Of a DNA stretch of 59,379 nt, positions 43,366-51,569 are shown piece by piece (the first letter of the stretch is position 1; each line of letters begins with the position of its first letter). A model generated the notes under the pieces. That model saw only the letters and a list, made by a program, of their open reading frames with translations. It had not been told where the DNA came from and made no database searches. Position numbers and translations under genes: made by a program. Source of the DNA: Bryobacterales bacterium (lineage in GTDB: Bacteria > Acidobacteriota > Terriglobia > Bryobacterales > UBA6623); assembly GCA_028819215.1 (NCBI GenBank), contig JAPPMG010000047.1, forward strand, positions 1 to 59,379. The letters are read 5' to 3'.

Positions 43366-44326
43366 GTGCCTTGGCCACCATCTCCCCGCCCTGCGGCACT
43401 TCGCGGGCGAACTCCGCGAACAGCGGCTGACCTGCGGCCAAAAACCGCTCCCGGTCGCATTCGTTGACTGCGATTCCGGCTAGTCGGAGATCGGCCAGCA
43501 GGCTCTCGTCCAGTGATTCGGCCTGCTCATAGACGAAGGCCTGGATCTCGCGGGCGGTCGAGGACAAGATCTCTCGAATGGGCTCGGGAAGAGACTGCCA
43601 GCGGTCCCGCCCGGCCAAGAGAAACGCTGGGGTATACACGTGGGAGGAGAGCGTGAGAAACTTCTGCACCTCGTGAAACTTCTGGCTGTGGATCTGGCTC
43701 AATGGGTTCTCTTGGCCATCGATGACCCCAGTCTGCAAGGCGATGAACGTCTCGGACAACGACATCGGGGTCGGATTGGCACCGAAGGTCTGGAACAGCC
43801 GCACTCGCCAGCGGCCCCGGGGCGTCCGCAGCTTTATCCCGCGCAGGTCGTCGGGACCCTCGATCGGGCGGGTGTCGTTGGTGATGTGCCTGAAACCGTT
43901 CTCCCAAACGGCCAGCAGCTCATACCCACGAGCGGCGGCGTCGGGAGCAAGGCGTGGCCATACCAATTCCTGCTCGATCCGCCTCATGTGCTCGCGGTCC
44001 CGCACCAAATACGGCATTTCGAACAGGCCGAAGGAGGCTACGGCCGACGACATGATCGTGGACGGCACGGAGAAATCCACGGTGCCAAGCTTGAGCTTGA
44101 TCAACAGGGTCTCGTCATCACCCAACTGGCTGGAGCCGAACACCGTGACGTGCCCCAGGTCACCCAAGCGCTGATTCGCGCGCTTGGCGAATTCCTCTGC
44201 GGAAACTGCAGTCAACGAGCCTGGCGAGGCTACGTGCCCGAGGCGCAGGTCAAGTTGAGTCCGCTCTCCTGCGCATGCCGACAGTAGGAGAGCCCACGCA
44301 GCAACTGCGTATAGCGCCCGTCTCAC
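43340..44326 (-). CDS. dctP: TRAP transporter solute-binding lipoprotein (DctP-like)
   Basis: 328 residues. The signal AVAAWALLLSAC ends in a lipobox, so the binding protein is membrane-anchored. DctP features include GIKLRTPRGRWRVRLFQTFGANPTPMSLSETFIALQTGVIDGQENP, which holds the carboxylate-binding Arg. It sits between the aldolase (ATGA overlap) and dctQ. The substrate is probably a sugar acid or other carboxylate linked to the aldolase; not proven. Confidence 0.9.
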   Translation of the reverse strand: MRRALYAVAAWALLLSACAGERTQLDLRLGHVASPGSLTAVSAEEFAKRANQRLGDLGHVTVFGSSQLGDDETLLIKLKLGTVDFSVPSTIMSSAVASFGLFEMPYLVRDREHMRRIEQELVWPRLAPDAAARGYELLAVWENGFRHITNDTRPIEGPDDLRGIKLRTPRGRWRVRLFQTFGANPTPMSLSETFIALQTGVIDGQENPLSQIHSQKFHEVQKFLTLSSHVYTPAFLLAGRDRWQSLPEPIREILSSTAREIQAFVYEQAESLDESLLADLRLAGIAVNECDRERFLAAGQPLFAEFAREVPQGGEMVAKALALAQAER

Positions 44327-45273
44327 ACCGGCATCTTGCGGCCGGTATACTTGCGGCCCTTGGCCATGGCCGCCTCGCTCGCGCCGGCTCCGATGCGAAC
44401 GCCTTCATCGAACATCTCGGTGACGTCGTTCTCGCGGACGGTATTCAGGAACGCCAATCCGTTCTTCTTGCATGCGTTGAGCACGGTCGCACGGGCCTCC
44501 CGCATTCGTGGATGCAGGGATCGGTTCGGCCCGTGGCCGTCGGGCAGATCGAGAGAAAGCGCCATATCGCCCGGGCCCCATTCGGCGAAGCCAATGCCGG
44601 GAACGGCCGCGACCTTGTCGGCATTCGCCAAGGCGTACTTGTCCTCGATTTTCAGCCCGAGCAAGAACTCGCCTTCCGGGTTGAGTGGCCATGGATCGGC
44701 CTTGCGCATGTACTCTTCGCGAGACACGCCCCAGATCTCCGATGGAAAGCTCTGGCTGCCGTTGCCTAGCAGGCCCTCGCCAAGTTCGGGCACGACAGGT
44801 TCGGCGTTGGGGTACCGCGCCGCGCGGACCATCCATTTGATCGCATCGGCCTCGCGAGCGTGGCACAGCAGAATCCCGTGAACCCCACACAGCAACGTCT
44901 GCTGAACGACCCAGAAATTCGCGCGCATGTGCATCTCGTCAATCCCAATGACGGGCAACGTCGCGATGACCGCGGGCGTTCGGTGCCCGCTACGCGTCGG
45001 ACCCGCATCGACCAAGCCCTGCATGAAGCCTCGCAAGGCGCTGAAGTCGAGGGCACCATGCTCCATTTCATAGTTGATGTAGTCGTACTTGGTCGCGGCG
45101 GCCTGCTTGCCCTGTTCGTATCCGCCGCGTCCACCGGTGTAAAAGATCATGTGGCCCGCCTCGAGAAGCTCGATGGCCCTGTTGACCCGACCTGGCGTCT
45201 TGGCGGGCTCCGTGGCCGCGGCAGCAGCGCCAGCGGCCAATAGCGGGGAGGCGAGGAATTGTTTCCGGGTCAT
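44323..45273 (-). CDS. Exported HpcH/HpaI-type aldolase
   Basis: 316 residues. The leader MTRKQFLASPLLAAGAAAAATEPAK looks like a secretion signal, unusual for a cytoplasmic aldolase family. The barrel has YINYEMEHGALDF, ATLPVIGIDEMHMRANFWVVQQ, GLKIEDKYALANADKVAAVPGIGFAEWGPGDMAL with the metal-binding Glu and Asp. Such enzymes split 2-keto-3-deoxy sugar acids or related compounds. It is the first gene of the TRAP operon, so it may act on a compound outside the inner membrane before uptake. The start at 45273 has a promoter 6 nt upstream. Confidence 0.85.
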   Translation of the reverse strand: MTRKQFLASPLLAAGAAAAATEPAKTPGRVNRAIELLEAGHMIFYTGGRGGYEQGKQAAATKYDYINYEMEHGALDFSALRGFMQGLVDAGPTRSGHRTPAVIATLPVIGIDEMHMRANFWVVQQTLLCGVHGILLCHAREADAIKWMVRAARYPNAEPVVPELGEGLLGNGSQSFPSEIWGVSREEYMRKADPWPLNPEGEFLLGLKIEDKYALANADKVAAVPGIGFAEWGPGDMALSLDLPDGHGPNRSLHPRMREARATVLNACKKNGLAFLNTVRENDVTEMFDEGVRIGAGASEAAMAKGRKYTGRKMPV

Positions 45274-45279
45274 AGCGGC

Positions 45280-45309
45280 ACGATAGCGAGCCAAGTGCCT
45301 TCCCGTCAA
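45280..45309 (-). promoter_or_regulatory. Promoter giving a leaderless aldolase/TRAP mRNA
   Basis: Minus strand TTGACG (45309-45304), 18-bp spacer, TATCGT (45285-45280), then 6 nt and ATG at 45273. Transcription would begin at or beside the start codon. This is the best promoter in the window with leaderless geometry. Confidence 0.6.
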
Positions 45310-45397
45310 CAATACTCTGGCATTACTTGGGAGGAAACGCCGTCTTCGGAGCGCAATGTGGCCGCGGCACAAGAGTGTCGGCAGCCGGTAGGGGGAA

Positions 45398-45474
45398 TGG
45401 TCGGGGCGCCGAGATTTGAACTCGGGACCTCTTGCTCCCGAAGCAAGCGCGCTACCAGGCTGCGCTACGCCCCG
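45398..45474 (-). tRNA. tRNA-Pro (CGG anticodon)
   Basis: 77 nt with encoded CCA. Acceptor arm CGGGGCG/CGCCCCG, D arm with AGCGCAGCCTGGTAGCGC, anticodon stem CTTGC/GCAAG around loop TTCGGGA (anticodon CGG), and T arm with GTTCAAATC. The discriminator base is A. The sequence closely follows bacterial tRNA-Pro. Confidence 0.95.
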
Positions 45475-45589
45475 ACTGAACTCTCAGTCTAGCCGAATCG
45501 ACCGCGGGCTGTCAGCGGGACCCGATCGGCCAGTTGAATCCGAGTTGCCTTCTGGGCACTTGCTGTCACAGCGGTGGGCTAGGCCACGC

Positions 45590-45880
45590 TTAGGCTTCCG
45601 CTGAGTCCGCCGGCTCGGCCTCGGCGCTATCATTTGCAGAGTCGCCAGGCAGCTTCATCTCTTCGACAAGATCACGGCCCTTTTCGTATAGCTCACGCCC
45701 GAACTGCGTGGCCTGCTTCTTTTGTTCCGAAGCGAACTCGCGCCCCTTCGAGGCGGCCTCGGCAAGCTGCTGGCGTGTTTCCTTCCCGGATTTGGGCGCA
45801 AACAGGATGGCGCCCGCGATCCCAACCGTCACTCCGGCCACAAACCACGCAAAATTGCCCTCGTTTCGATGTTTGGCCAT
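45590..45880 (-). CDS. YtxH-domain small membrane protein
   Basis: 96 residues: membrane segment [29 protein letters not shown] is the YtxH signature, then a charged helical tail ([19 protein letters not shown]) and an acidic C-terminus. AGGTAGA precedes the ATG, and TACAAT at 45905-45900 could be its -10. General-stress-like function is assumed from the family; the sequence shows only membrane anchoring and a coiled tail. Confidence 0.85.
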   Translation of the reverse strand: MAKHRNEGNFAWFVAGVTVGIAGAILFAPKSGKETRQQLAEAASKGREFASEQKKQATQFGRELYEKGRDLVEEMKLPGDSANDSAEAEPADSAEA

Positions 45881-46072
45881 GGTCGATCTACCTGAAACTA
45901 TTGTAGAACACTATTCGTGGTTCCGTTTGGATGGGCGGCCGAGCACGACGCCGATTCTTCGACTGCGCCGCCCGGGCCGCGTGCTCATAAACTGCTGGCC
46001 TCGAACGATTTGGTGGAGCCTTGCATCTAGCGCCGAGCACGAAGCTCGCGGCCGACCCAATCGACCGGCGTC

Positions 46073-46834
46073 CTATTCGCAGACTACGCCGTCGCCGTCG
46101 CCATCCCGCATATACGGGTAGGCGGGATGCCCCCGCCGCACCGGCGCAATGCCGTGGACCCTCGCTTCGGCGCAGGTAATGCGACCGTTCCCGTTGTCGT
46201 CCCACTGCGCTAGTGCAGCGCTGCCCGAAGGCTTGCTCCGAACCTTGGTGGCGGATCCGTCAGAAACCGCTCCGCGCCCGTACTTGACCATTGCGGTCGA
46301 CTCGCAGTTGGATAGCACCCGTTCCAAGGCGTCCGCTTCGCGCCGGTCTATGGTGAGACGGTACCGCTGCCGCACCTCAACCACACGTGCCGCGAACCAG
46401 CAGCGGTTTTTCTCAGGCAGCCACTGCGCCGCGTCTCGGGCAATCTTTTGACCCCGGTTCACCGAAGGGCTGGCCAGCGTAAGGTTGAGCAGATCGTTTG
46501 CGAAACGGCGCCGAGTCGCGAGATCCGCAGCGCACAGGCCGCTGTCGTGTGCTTCGGACCGCGCCACCATGTGCTCGATGTCCGTCTCGCGCTTGCTAGA
46601 AAACCATCGGCCCGTGTACGGGCCGTAGACTCCGCCGTAGTCAGCGATGATGCGGTCTTCTACGGACTGCGAATACCGATAGTCGTCTGGATCGTAGCGT
46701 GAGCAGCGCCGCTCCGGCTCGACCTTCAGGCCGCGCCAAGTCGACTGCGCATACAGCGAGGTGGAAACTGTGGCCAGAACAGCCAGCAGGACAAGTCCAA
46801 GCTTGAACAAGACTCGACCGTTATCTCCGTGCAT
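46073..46834 (-). CDS. Secreted HNH (DUF1524) nuclease with excalibur domain
   Basis: About 253 residues. After the signal KLGLVLLAVLATVSTSLYAQ, the core has TDIEHMVARSEAHDSG with the HNH His, FANDLLNLTLASPSVNRGQK, and DAAQWLPEKNRCWFAARVVEVRQRY, the DUF1524 pattern. The C-terminus (ITCAEARVHGIAPVRR ... MRDGDGDGVVCE) is an excalibur calcium-binding motif. AGGGA precedes ATG 46834; a longer frame to 46903 is unlikely. A secreted nuclease suits phosphate or nucleoside scavenging, or competition. Confidence 0.87.
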   Translation of the reverse strand: MHGDNGRVLFKLGLVLLAVLATVSTSLYAQSTWRGLKVEPERRCSRYDPDDYRYSQSVEDRIIADYGGVYGPYTGRWFSSKRETDIEHMVARSEAHDSGLCAADLATRRRFANDLLNLTLASPSVNRGQKIARDAAQWLPEKNRCWFAARVVEVRQRYRLTIDRREADALERVLSNCESTAMVKYGRGAVSDGSATKVRSKPSGSAALAQWDDNGNGRITCAEARVHGIAPVRRGHPAYPYMRDGDGDGVVCE

Positions 46835-46899
46835 AGGCGTGTTCCCTACACTCTCCTCGCAGGCCGGATTAGACCATGCGGGCTGCCAAGTCCCAGTGG

Positions 46900-47829
46900 T
46901 CATGGCGTTCCTGGCGGACGCCCGCCGCTCTCGGCCACACGGGCGTGCTCTGCAGCACCCCTCACACCGGCTGCGTCACCAAGCTCTGACGGAGCAATTC
47001 GAAACACGTCGCGCGACGTGCCGGGCAGGATGGCGCGGGCTGCAGACACCAATCTAGATTCAAACAGGCCGAGCCGGTGGCTCACCGAACCGCCGATCAC
47101 CACAACGTGCGGATCCAACACACAGCACAACGTCCCGATGGCCGTTCCAACGACTGATCCGAACCCCTCCCAAGCCTTGATGGCAGAGGCATCGCCTTGC
47201 TCGGCCAGCTCGCCCACCCGCTTGGCGGTGATGGACTCAGATTGCACCAAGCCGGAGTGCTTCAGGTACTGCTGCACTACACCGTTCCCCGAGCCGGCCG
47301 TGTCGAAGTCCGATTCACCCAGCGGACAGTACGCCACCTCTCCGGCGTTGTTGGTTGCACCGGAATAGATGCGGCCACCGATGGAAATGCCGCAACCGAA
47401 CCCTGTCCCTAGGGTGATCCCAAGCACGATCTCGCAACCGCGGCCGGCACCGTAGACCGCCTCGCCCAGAGTAAAGCAAGCCGCGTCGTTTTCGAGGTGG
47501 AAGGGGGCGCCGAACTCCTGGCGGCAGAACCTGCCGATGTCGAAGCCCAGCAGGTTGGGCAGAGAATCGCCATCCTGGAGAAGCTGATTCTCCAGGTCGA
47601 GCGGGCCGGAACTACCCATGCCGACAGCTATGGGCGATCCAGTCACTTGCGCTTCCAGCTTGGCTTGCTTCACGACGCGCTTGAGGTTCATGAGCGTCAC
47701 GGCTGGCTTCATGCTCGCCATCGTCGGCAGCCGGGCAATCTTGCCGAGCCGATTGCCGTCAAGGTCGAACGCGGCGGCGGCGATCTTGGTACCACCGAGG
47801 TCAATGCCAATAAAGAACTTAGTAGCCAT
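46900..47829 (-). CDS. ROK-family sugar kinase
   Basis: About 309 residues. IGIDLGGTKIAAAAFD gives the phosphate loop, IAVGMGSSGPLD and FHLENDAACFTLGEAVYGAG the sugar-binding and catalytic parts. Typical glucokinases have a GExGH and CxCGxxGC zinc motif; here it reads NAGEVAYCPLGESDFDT, so the zinc site is absent. Substrate therefore may differ from glucose. The ATG at 47829 follows an in-frame GTG. No ribosome site was recognised. Confidence 0.85.
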   Translation of the reverse strand: MATKFFIGIDLGGTKIAAAAFDLDGNRLGKIARLPTMASMKPAVTLMNLKRVVKQAKLEAQVTGSPIAVGMGSSGPLDLENQLLQDGDSLPNLLGFDIGRFCRQEFGAPFHLENDAACFTLGEAVYGAGRGCEIVLGITLGTGFGCGISIGGRIYSGATNNAGEVAYCPLGESDFDTAGSGNGVVQQYLKHSGLVQSESITAKRVGELAEQGDASAIKAWEGFGSVVGTAIGTLCCVLDPHVVVIGGSVSHRLGLFESRLVSAARAILPGTSRDVFRIAPSELGDAAGVRGAAEHARVAESGGRPPGTP

Positions 47830-47965
47830 CACGACACCGGATACTTCGCTCTATGCGGATCCGCAAGCCATAGAACGGCTGTCGACCCGATTGAAAAGAG
47901 TCTAGCGAACCTCTCGCTTCACGGGCTTCAGGTCCAGGCTGATACAGCCCGTCAACCGAGGCACA

Positions 47966-48382
47966 CTACGCGCTCCAAGGCACTCCGACGCCCGAAGCCC
48001 GTGCTGCAGTTGCTAGCGCCCGGTCTAGCGTCGCGAGCGGCAACCGCAGCCGCAGCGCAAGTTCGAGGTACATCGCGTCGTATGCCGAGATCCGGTACGC
48101 TTCAGCGAGATCAAGTGTCGCACCCCAGACTCGATCCGTGGCGACGTGATCTATGTTGATCGGCAGCGCCCGTAGATCCTCCCGAATCCGCCCCCACTCA
48201 CTCTTCGCGATCCGCCCGCGGCGGGTTGCTGTCAGCAGCACGTTCGCGGTCTCGACCGGCCATAGTGCAGGCACGAACGCGCTGTCATCAATCAGAGACT
48301 CGCGCAGACTATCAGTCACCGCACTGGCCTCGTCAGAGAAGACCCACGCCATGGTCACGGAGCAGTCCAACACAAAGGCCAT
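47966..48382 (-). CDS. vapC: VapC-type PIN-domain toxin
   Basis: 138 residues. PIN acidic residues are visible: Asp6 (VLDCS), Glu in WPVETANVLL, Asp in ISAYDAMYLELAL, and Asp in LATLDRAL. Such toxins are metal-dependent ribonucleases held in check by VapB. The start overlaps the antitoxin stop by one base (TGATG), so translation is coupled. Confidence 0.9.
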   Translation of the reverse strand: MAFVLDCSVTMAWVFSDEASAVTDSLRESLIDDSAFVPALWPVETANVLLTATRRGRIAKSEWGRIREDLRALPINIDHVATDRVWGATLDLAEAYRISAYDAMYLELALRLRLPLATLDRALATAARASGVGVPWSA

Positions 48383-48624
48383 CAGAATCGACGTCCGTCT
48401 TCGATCAGCTCGCGGACGGACAGGCCCTGCAGGCTGTGTGTCTTCTGAAACGCCGCCAATCGATCAATCGCAGCTCGAATTCTGGCGGTGTCGCGTTCTC
48501 GAAACGGAATGAGTTCAGCCACGGGTCGATTGTGTTTGGTGATGACGAATCGTTCTCCCTCTTGAACTCGCCGCAGAAGTCGCGGAAGGTGCGTTTTCGC
48601 ATCGAATGCGCCGATTACTGACAC
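48382..48624 (-). CDS. vapB: VapB-type (Phd-fold) antitoxin
   Basis: 80 residues starting at GTG with GAGGAG upstream. SVIGAFDAKTHLPRLLRRVQEGERFVITKHNRPVAELIPF is the antitoxin fold that binds the operator; the C-terminus (HSLQGLSVRELIEDGRRF) binds the toxin. The palindrome at 48654-48682 lies just upstream, as expected for autoregulation. Confidence 0.9.
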   Translation of the reverse strand: MSVIGAFDAKTHLPRLLRRVQEGERFVITKHNRPVAELIPFRERDTARIRAAIDRLAAFQKTHSLQGLSVRELIEDGRRF

Positions 48625-48653
48625 GCGTCAAGTCTCCTCTATCAAGCCAACAG

Positions 48654-48682
48654 AATTAGACCATATTCAGACTAGTCTAATT
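48654..48682. promoter_or_regulatory. Palindromic operator of the vapBC operon
   Basis: AATTAGAC (48654-48661) and GTCTAATT (48675-48682) form an 8-bp inverted repeat. Inside lies a perfect 10-bp palindrome AGACTAGTCT (48669-48678). It sits 30 bp before the antitoxin start, the expected VapBC autorepression site. Confidence 0.7.
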
Positions 48683-48843
48683 GTCGCCTACAGTCAACTC
48701 TCGCGGATCAACCGGTGCGCGGCATTCCTCCGCAAGAGCCTTGCGGGCGGCCCGCTTAAGTCCCCCGCCGATGGCCCGGCCCCAGAGCGTCGGAACTCGC
48801 CATTGCAATCTCACCGTATTCGTCTCAAGATGGAAAGCTTGCG

Positions 48844-49668
48844 ATGGCAAAGCCCCGTATGTGCCCGCATTGTCGGGCGTTCGTAGACAGCAGCGACAAG
48901 ACCTGCCCCTACTGCGAGCAAGATCTGCCGATGACAGCCGGCCGACGGCTGCTCAGGGAAGAGCGGATCCGGAATGCGGGCGCGCAGGTGAGTTTCACAA
49001 CGAAGCTGCTGCTGCTCGTCAACGCCAGCCTGTTCGTGGTGTCGTGGGTGCTCACTGTCCGCTTCACGGGCGAGATGAACTTTCTCGGCGGGATTGATGG
49101 CCAAGTTCTGCTATTGCTTGGCGGCAAGTACCGCCTGTCGATTCTGCTGCACGGGGAGTGGTGGCGCCTGGTCACGGCCAATTTCCTCCACGGGGGATTG
49201 ATGCACATTGCGTTCAATTCGATGTCGCTTTTCAACTTGGGCACAATCGCAGAAGAGGTCTTCGGCACGGCGCGGTACGTCTCGCTGTATCTGGTCACCG
49301 GCATCTGTGGATTCGTGGCCAGCATGATGTGGTCCAACTCGCTGTCAATCGGCGCCTCGGCTTCGATCTGCGGGCTGATCGGGGCCATGTACGCCTATGG
49401 GCGGATCAGCTTCAACTCGGACTTGCAGTCTGTCGGCAAGCGCTGGATCCTCTTTATCGCCATCTTCGGATTTCTGTTCCCGGCAATCGACAACGCCGCC
49501 CACTTCGGCGGACTCGTATCGGGCTTCGGCTTCACCTACCTGTGCGGAACTCCGGGCCATGACCGCGACAAAGAGGCCGTTTGGCGCGGCATAGCCCTCG
49601 CCGCCGTGGCGGTCACGCTGGTGTCTTTCTTCTTTGCCTACCGCAATTTCGCGCTTGCCACCGGCTAG
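48844..49668 (+). CDS. Rhomboid intramembrane protease with N-terminal zinc ribbon
   Basis: 274 residues. CPHC and CPYC pairs in the first 25 residues form a zinc ribbon. Six membrane segments follow. The catalytic dyad is Ser in SIGASASICGLIGA and His in IDNAAHFGGLVSGFG; HGEWWRLVTANFLHGGLMHIAFN is the usual loop before segment 2. Its substrates are membrane proteins, unknown here. GGAAAG lies 8 nt before the ATG. Confidence 0.92.
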   Translation: MAKPRMCPHCRAFVDSSDKTCPYCEQDLPMTAGRRLLREERIRNAGAQVSFTTKLLLLVNASLFVVSWVLTVRFTGEMNFLGGIDGQVLLLLGGKYRLSILLHGEWWRLVTANFLHGGLMHIAFNSMSLFNLGTIAEEVFGTARYVSLYLVTGICGFVASMMWSNSLSIGASASICGLIGAMYAYGRISFNSDLQSVGKRWILFIAIFGFLFPAIDNAAHFGGLVSGFGFTYLCGTPGHDRDKEAVWRGIALAAVAVTLVSFFFAYRNFALATG

Positions 49669-49687
49669 GCGGCAACCCGCCCTGCGG

Positions 49688-50458
49688 TCACGCCGACAAG
49701 TCAGATCCGGCCGCGACGCCCTCCAAAGCCCGCGCAAGGATCTCCGGCTCATGGCCGTTGACGATCGAGACGCGCTCGATGCCGCCTGCCAAGGCAGAGA
49801 TAGCGGCTCTCAGTTTCGCTTCCATCCCGCCCGTTGCCACGCCCTCCGCGATCAGCGACTCGGCTTGGCTCGCGGACAGTTTCGGAATCGTGTTGCCACG
49901 CTCGTCCAACACTCCGCCGACATCCGTCAAGAAGACAACTTGATCCGCAGCCAGGCCCGTAGCGCAGGCCGCGGCCATCTGGTCCGCATTGACGTTGAAA
50001 ATCGCGCCGTCCGCTCCGCCGGCGATGCAGGCTACGGCGGGCAGGAACCCGCGTTGGGTCAGTGTGTCGAGCAACTCGGGGTCAACCCGTTCAACTTTGC
50101 CGACCAAGCCCAGTTCAGGTGCGAGCTGGGAGGCCTGGACAGTTCCCGCGTCGATTCCTGTCAATCCAACGGCTCGAGCGCCCGCTCGTTGCAACTCCGC
50201 CACTAGTTGGCGGTTGACCGATCCCGCCAGCACGCGCAGCACCGCATCCATGATCTCCGGGGGCGTGACACGTAACCCGCCGCGAAACTCGCTCTTGTGG
50301 TCCAGTCCGGCCAAGTAGCGGCTGAGACGCTTCCCTCCCCCGTGGACCACCACCAAGCGGTGCCCGTCTGCTCGCAGACGGGTCAGTTGGCGAGCTAGCG
50401 AAGAACGGCTCTCGTCTGACTCTAGGAGTGTGCCGCCCAGCTTGACGAGCAGCTTCAT
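49688..50458 (-). CDS. argB: Acetylglutamate kinase
   Basis: Second step of arginine biosynthesis. About 256 residues of the amino-acid-kinase fold: KLLVKLGGTLLES, VVVHGGGKRLSRY, IFNVNADQMAAACA, LTDVGGVLDERG, and GGMEAKLRAAISAL. It overlaps argC by ATGA, so the two are translated together. Other arg genes are not in the window. Confidence 0.93.
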   Translation of the reverse strand: MKLLVKLGGTLLESDESRSSLARQLTRLRADGHRLVVVHGGGKRLSRYLAGLDHKSEFRGGLRVTPPEIMDAVLRVLAGSVNRQLVAELQRAGARAVGLTGIDAGTVQASQLAPELGLVGKVERVDPELLDTLTQRGFLPAVACIAGGADGAIFNVNADQMAAACATGLAADQVVFLTDVGGVLDERGNTIPKLSASQAESLIAEGVATGGMEAKLRAAISALAGGIERVSIVNGHEPEILARALEGVAAGSDLSA

Positions 50459-51477
50459 CGCGGCGCCTCGTCGAGCAGGCCGTCCGTCTCGCTGCACCCC
50501 AGGAGCAGGTTCATGTTCTGCACGGCTTGGCCCGCCGCACCCTTGACGAGGTTGTCTATGGCGGCGACGATCACCACGCGGCGGCTCTCGGCGTGGACCT
50601 GAAAGCCGATGTCGCAGAAGTTCGTGCCGCGCACGCTGCGAATGTCTGGCAGACGGCCTTCGGGATAGACGCGCACGAACGGTTCGTTCGCGTAGTACTT
50701 CTCATACGTTGCGCGCAGGTCCTCCCACCCGATCTGCTCGGCCGCCCGCACGTAGATCGTTTCCAAGATTCCGCGATGGATAGGCAGCAGCTGCGCGGTG
50801 AAGCTAAGCTCGTATTCGTCCACATCCGTGGTGTGCAAGATCTCAGGCACATGGCGGTGGTTCAGAACACTGTAGGCCGAGAGGTTCTCCGTCACCTCGC
50901 AGAAGTGGGTCTTGAGCGACGGGCTCCTGCCAGCGCCGCTGACACCGGACTTTGCGTCGCAGATCACACCTGCAGACCGGTCGAGCACTGCTTCGACGAT
51001 GAGGGGTCGAAGGGCCAGGTTTACCGCTGTCGGATAGCAGCCCGGGTTCGCCACCAAGCGAGAAATCTTGACGATCTCGCGGAAGAACTCGGGCAGCCCG
51101 TAGGCCGCTTCGCCGAGTAGTTCCGGACAGCTGTGCTCCACCTTGTACCAGCGCTGGTAGTTGGCAGTAGTGCGCAGGCGAAAGGCGGCACTGAGGTCGA
51201 TGCAACGCATGCCCGCCTCCAGAACCTGCGGCGCGGATTGCATCGCAACATCCAATGACGTGGCAAGGAAGACGATCTCGACCCCTTCTCCGGCCAGAGC
51301 GGCCATCTCGAACGGAATGCGCGGAGTGTCTTCGCCGACCGGCAGCTCCGAGTCCGCGACGGGCCGGTGCTCCAGCAACACCGGTTCCGCAGACGGATGG
51401 GCCTTCAAGATGCGGAGCAACTCGGCTCCGCTGTAGCCGGTGAACCCGACAATTCCTACACGCGCATGCCCAGCCAT
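50455..51477 (-). CDS. argC: N-acetyl-gamma-glutamyl-phosphate reductase
   Basis: Third step of arginine biosynthesis, following ArgB. About 340 residues: GIVGFTGYSGAELLRIL for NADP binding, VANPGCYPTAVNLAL with the catalytic Cys, and CDAKSGVSGAGR. The frame begins with TTG at 51483, but ATG 51477 gives a normal N-terminus. Together with argB it forms a two-gene operon. Confidence 0.93.
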   Translation of the reverse strand: MAGHARVGIVGFTGYSGAELLRILKAHPSAEPVLLEHRPVADSELPVGEDTPRIPFEMAALAGEGVEIVFLATSLDVAMQSAPQVLEAGMRCIDLSAAFRLRTTANYQRWYKVEHSCPELLGEAAYGLPEFFREIVKISRLVANPGCYPTAVNLALRPLIVEAVLDRSAGVICDAKSGVSGAGRSPSLKTHFCEVTENLSAYSVLNHRHVPEILHTTDVDEYELSFTAQLLPIHRGILETIYVRAAEQIGWEDLRATYEKYYANEPFVRVYPEGRLPDIRSVRGTNFCDIGFQVHAESRRVVIVAAIDNLVKGAAGQAVQNMNLLLGCSETDGLLDEAPR

Positions 51478-51569
51478 CGCCAACCAGCCCTACTTGTCTG
51501 ATGTTAGCGAGATTGCCGAGAGCGGCCCGCCGCCACTGCCAAGAGTGCTGAGCCGACTCTGCCCCGAGC

